Below are positions 61,605 through 64,000 of a DNA stretch of 64,000 nucleotides, piece after piece. A program made the position numbers and the translations under genes. The notes beneath the pieces are model-generated. The model worked only from the letters and a program-made list of their open reading frames with translations. It was not told the origin of the DNA and did not search any database. This DNA comes from CAWUFC02 sp963921335 (lineage in GTDB: Bacteria; Pseudomonadota; Gammaproteobacteria; Pseudomonadales; Halieaceae), in NCBI GenBank assembly GCA_963921335.3, contig CAWUFC020000001.1, positions 1,984,001 through 2,048,000 on the forward strand. Direction: 5' to 3'. Positions within the stretch are counted from its first letter, which is position 1. Each line of letters opens with the position of its first letter.

Positions 61605-63890
61605 CTAGCGGCTGGCTTCCAGCTGGTAAGTCTGCAAGGCAGCGCGGCTGACGTCTTCAGGGTAGAAGGGCAGATCCAGCCATTGCTTGTTGCTGAACAT
61701 GTCGGTCTGGTCTCGATGCCAGGGTGACTCCGGGTTGGCCGACAGGGAGTAGGCGAGTATGGCTTTGACACGAGGGCCTTTGTGGGTGAACTCCGTACCC
61801 ATGATCCAGCTGGAACTCCAGCGATCTATCTCCGGATAGGCCTGCTCACCCTGGAAGCTGGCTTCAACCTTGTTGAAGACGCCTTCGATCTCCGGGCCGC
61901 CATGTATGGGAATGAACTGATCATTGCGAGTGACGCCCTGTAGCTCACCGAGGCTGGCGTCTAAAGCAATGCCCGCATCCTGCAACTGTACAACTGCCTC
62001 GGCCAGCGCCTTCAGCACCGCATTGCCTGTACTCTCGTCAAGGCCGCTGGGTGTGGTCAGCGGCTCTTCGACATTAAAGGCAATCGCGGGGGTAAAGCTT
62101 TTTGGCAAATAGCGGTGGTATTCACCCTTGTTGGCCAACGCCAGAGTCTGTCGAAAAACGTGGGCACCGCGGCTCTCGAGGTTGGCGTGCAGATCCCAAT
62201 CGGCGAGCACCTCGCAAGCCTGAGTAAGGTCCACGGTTTTGTCTTCCAATTGCACGCTCGGTTGGGCTCGACACAATTCGACCATGTCGTCGCGAATATA
62301 TTGGCCGGCGGGGTTCTCATTCAGCAGGGTGAGCTCCAGCAGTTCTTCCAGTGTGATGCCCAACTCACCGTCACCATCGGATCCACTCAGGTAACGCTGT
62401 ACCATGTCGAGTCCGGAGCGGGTGCGCAGGGTTCGCGGCGAGCGCTCGCTACCCAGTATCTCCGCAAAGCCTTCCAGCGGTTGTGCCGGGTTGGCCAGCC
62501 AATAGCTGTCATTGGAATTGGTGACATAGTCGCGCCGGTAGATCAGAGGCAGCTGATCCGGGGGCAGGATGCCTGCATCAGCGGCGCTGTCATCGCTTTG
62601 CCACTGACAGTCACTGCGGCTGCCATCCAGGGCGGCACCTCCCAGTGCCTTGCAATTGATGAGTTGTTCATCGCTGACGAAGGGTACGGGGCCGGGGTCG
62701 GTGTACATGACTTCGCCCCGTGCATCAGCGGCAATGAGATTCACTGTCATGAACTGGTACTTGTTGTGCACTGCTTTGAGCTCTGAAACCGTCTGTGCCT
62801 GGTATTGCTCAAAGGCTGAGATCTCGCCGCGGTAACCCACCTCTGGCATCAGCACTGCCACCGCCATCTGCTCCGTCCAGGGGAAGAACTCACCCTTGAC
62901 CAGAAAGGCGCCGAAGTGGGTGCTGTAAAACGTATGCTCTCGGCCGTTCACAGATACGGTTTCCCGCACCATATCGTATTCCTTGCCGTCAAACAGGTAA
63001 CGCGTGGCCTCTCCGGGTACTAATTGCAGCTGGTAAAAGCTGTGACGTTTGGCGGTGGAGACAGTGCTGGTCCAGGCCACCTGCTCGGTGGTGCCAAAAC
63101 CGACCCTGGGGCGGCCCAACAGATTGGCACCCAGCATATTCAGCTCGCCCGGAATGATGTGGTGCATGGGGTAGAAACGCTGAAAGGGCTCGTTCCAGGG
63201 CATGTGCGGATTGGCAACCAACAGGGAGCTGGCGTTCTGGCTACCTTCGGCGCCAATGGCAATGGCATTACTGCCGCCTTCCTTGGGTTTTTCCATGTAG
63301 CGATCAACAGCGGCCACCAGCTCACCGCTTGCCATCAGGGCTATTGCAGCACTGTCTTTCGTAGGTGGTGCGGCGGCGACAATCATGCCCAGCATGTAGT
63401 CGAGTGCGTAATCGACACTGGACACCCGTTTGACCGCAAGCGTGGTGGTAGGTTTGATCCATTCTGCGCCACGGCAATTAGGATCTGGGATCTGGTCGAC
63501 GCCGGTGTCGGTAAGATATTGGTTATAGCCAGCTGCGGCGCCTTCAAACAGGGCCTCCAGTTTTGGCGGCAGCACCTGTTCCGCATCCTTGCGGTCGATC
63601 AGCAGTTGGTAAAAGAAGTCGCTGGCCCAGGCTTTCTCATCGTCTGGGAAATATCGTGACTGTTCTGCCCCGAATTTTATGTACTGCCTGGCCAGGATGC
63701 AGACGTTGTCCTCGGACTGCACGTAACCTGTGGCAAAGCCCAAGCTGCCCCAGTCCTGGGCGGTGATATGGGGAACCCCTGAGGCGGTCCGCTCCACTTT
63801 GGCACTGTAGTGCGGTGCATCGGTTGGACTGGCGCACGCGGCAAGCAGGGCGAGGGCGGGCAGTATCCAGAGGCAGTGGCGAAGAGGCAT
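61605..63890 (-). CDS. Penicillin-acylase-family amidase, lipoprotein
   Basis: 761 residues. The lipobox LLAAC puts the lipidated Cys at about residue 19, so it is anchored. The precursor has an alpha chain with YVQSEDNVCILARQYIKFGAEQSRYFPDD and then the autoproteolytic site KEGG/SNAIAIG, so Ser207 would be the N-terminal nucleophile of the beta chain. Family members include acyl-homoserine-lactone acylases and penicillin acylases; an AHL acylase is possible but the specificity is unproven. It precedes the D-aminoacylase-like gene. Confidence 0.9.
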   Translation of the reverse strand: MPLRHCLWILPALALLAACASPTDAPHYSAKVERTASGVPHITAQDWGSLGFATGYVQSEDNVCILARQYIKFGAEQSRYFPDDEKAWASDFFYQLLIDRKDAEQVLPPKLEALFEGAAAGYNQYLTDTGVDQIPDPNCRGAEWIKPTTTLAVKRVSSVDYALDYMLGMIVAAAPPTKDSAAIALMASGELVAAVDRYMEKPKEGGSNAIAIGAEGSQNASSLLVANPHMPWNEPFQRFYPMHHIIPGELNMLGANLLGRPRVGFGTTEQVAWTSTVSTAKRHSFYQLQLVPGEATRYLFDGKEYDMVRETVSVNGREHTFYSTHFGAFLVKGEFFPWTEQMAVAVLMPEVGYRGEISAFEQYQAQTVSELKAVHNKYQFMTVNLIAADARGEVMYTDPGPVPFVSDEQLINCKALGGAALDGSRSDCQWQSDDSAADAGILPPDQLPLIYRRDYVTNSNDSYWLANPAQPLEGFAEILGSERSPRTLRTRSGLDMVQRYLSGSDGDGELGITLEELLELTLLNENPAGQYIRDDMVELCRAQPSVQLEDKTVDLTQACEVLADWDLHANLESRGAHVFRQTLALANKGEYHRYLPKSFTPAIAFNVEEPLTTPSGLDESTGNAVLKALAEAVVQLQDAGIALDASLGELQGVTRNDQFIPIHGGPEIEGVFNKVEASFQGEQAYPEIDRWSSSWIMGTEFTHKGPRVKAILAYSLSANPESPWHRDQTDMFSNKQWLDLPFYPEDVSRAALQTYQLEASR

Positions 63891-64000
63891 AACAGGCTCC
63901 TGATATTAATTACTCCGATTTAGAGTATATGGAGGCTTTGCCGCCATGCAATGTTCCGGAGACACCCGCCCCCGGATGGTCCATTTGCTTGAACCCCTGA
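63891..64000 (+). other. Window end; possible start of another gene
   Basis: A frame from ATG 63946 (GGAGG at 63931-63935) stays open to the last base, giving 18 residues (MQCSGDTRPRMVHLLEPL). Too short to judge; it may begin a divergent gene or be nothing. TATAT-rich sequence upstream of the acylase could hold promoters for both directions. Confidence 0.3.

Noticed and set aside
63929..64000. Small frame ATG 63929 to TGA at the last base
   Set aside because: Only 23 codons, no ribosome binding site and no likeness to known proteins.
1..64000. tRNA, rRNA, riboswitch, prophage or IS element
   Set aside because: Intergenic gaps are mostly under 200 bases and none showed a cloverleaf, rRNA, transposase, integrase or conserved riboswitch core by eye; a covariance-model scan would be needed to exclude short ncRNAs.

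Overview
The window is about 64 kb of dense, moderately GC-rich chromosomal DNA from what looks like an aerobic marine gammaproteobacterium. The ferrochelatase, Uup, HtpX, UbiX, SelO, Ppx and PpnP genes are gammaproteobacterial in style. The mix of TonB receptors, a WS/DGAT wax-ester synthase, CaiB/BaiF and acyl-CoA dehydrogenase enzymes, many SDRs and DUF1214/DUF3604 proteins recalls Halieaceae/Spongiibacteraceae (Cellvibrionales). The taxonomic placement is inference. I saw no rRNA, tRNA, CRISPR array, IS element or phage gene, and no gene-free stretch reaches 300 bases.

Layout. 1-6.2 kb: the hemH 3' end, a porin, uup, a frameshifted SDR, then an AT-richer pair (orphan polysaccharide-type ABC ATPase and a sulfotransferase). 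6.3-8.7 kb: wax-ester synthase and a secreted metallo-beta-lactamase-fold hydrolase. 8.8-15.6 kb: a histidine-rich TonB receptor with a DUF2946-like partner, a MATE gene split by an amber codon, a small membrane protein, a frameshifted MBL hydrolase and a Baeyer-Villiger-type monooxygenase. 15.7-24.6 kb: selO-gst, a triple-fasciclin lipoprotein, a secreted glutathione peroxidase, a CarH/LitR-like MerR regulator, a four-gene DUF3833/PNPOx/SOUL/DDN-type operon and a GntP-type permease. A near-consensus Fur box separates that permease from a small unknown gene.

25-37 kb: an NnrU/SDR/nitronate-monooxygenase/SDR operon, a CRP-like site, folE, an autoregulated and probably leaderless tetR leading into a haloalkane dehalogenase operon, ppx, an M20 peptidase and an MFS transporter, and a membrane zincin. 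37-51 kb: a catabolic zone with nitroreductase, acyl-CoA dehydrogenase, CoA transferase, a DUF1214-SDR-SnoaL operon, a large TonB receptor, DUF3604, and an operon of luciferase-like monooxygenase, BtrH-like protein, SnoaL protein, zinc-ribbon membrane protein and EthD protein. 51-64 kb: a membrane/protein-quality group (htpX, J-domain, VWA), phoD-ubiX, a molybdopterin oxidoreductase with msrA, ppnP, and a D-aminoacylase/penicillin-acylase pair.

The genes suggest a heterotroph taking up hydrophobic or complex organic compounds through TonB receptors, oxidising them with flavin and SDR enzymes, storing neutral lipid, and defending against oxidative and possibly photo-oxidative stress. The most interesting candidates for undescribed biology are the 47.6-51.0 kb LLM/BtrH operon, the 21.2-23.2 kb flavin/heme operon next to the MerR regulator, and the Fur-box small protein. 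Three genes are broken, two of them in homopolymer runs, so sequencing error must be excluded before calling them pseudogenes.
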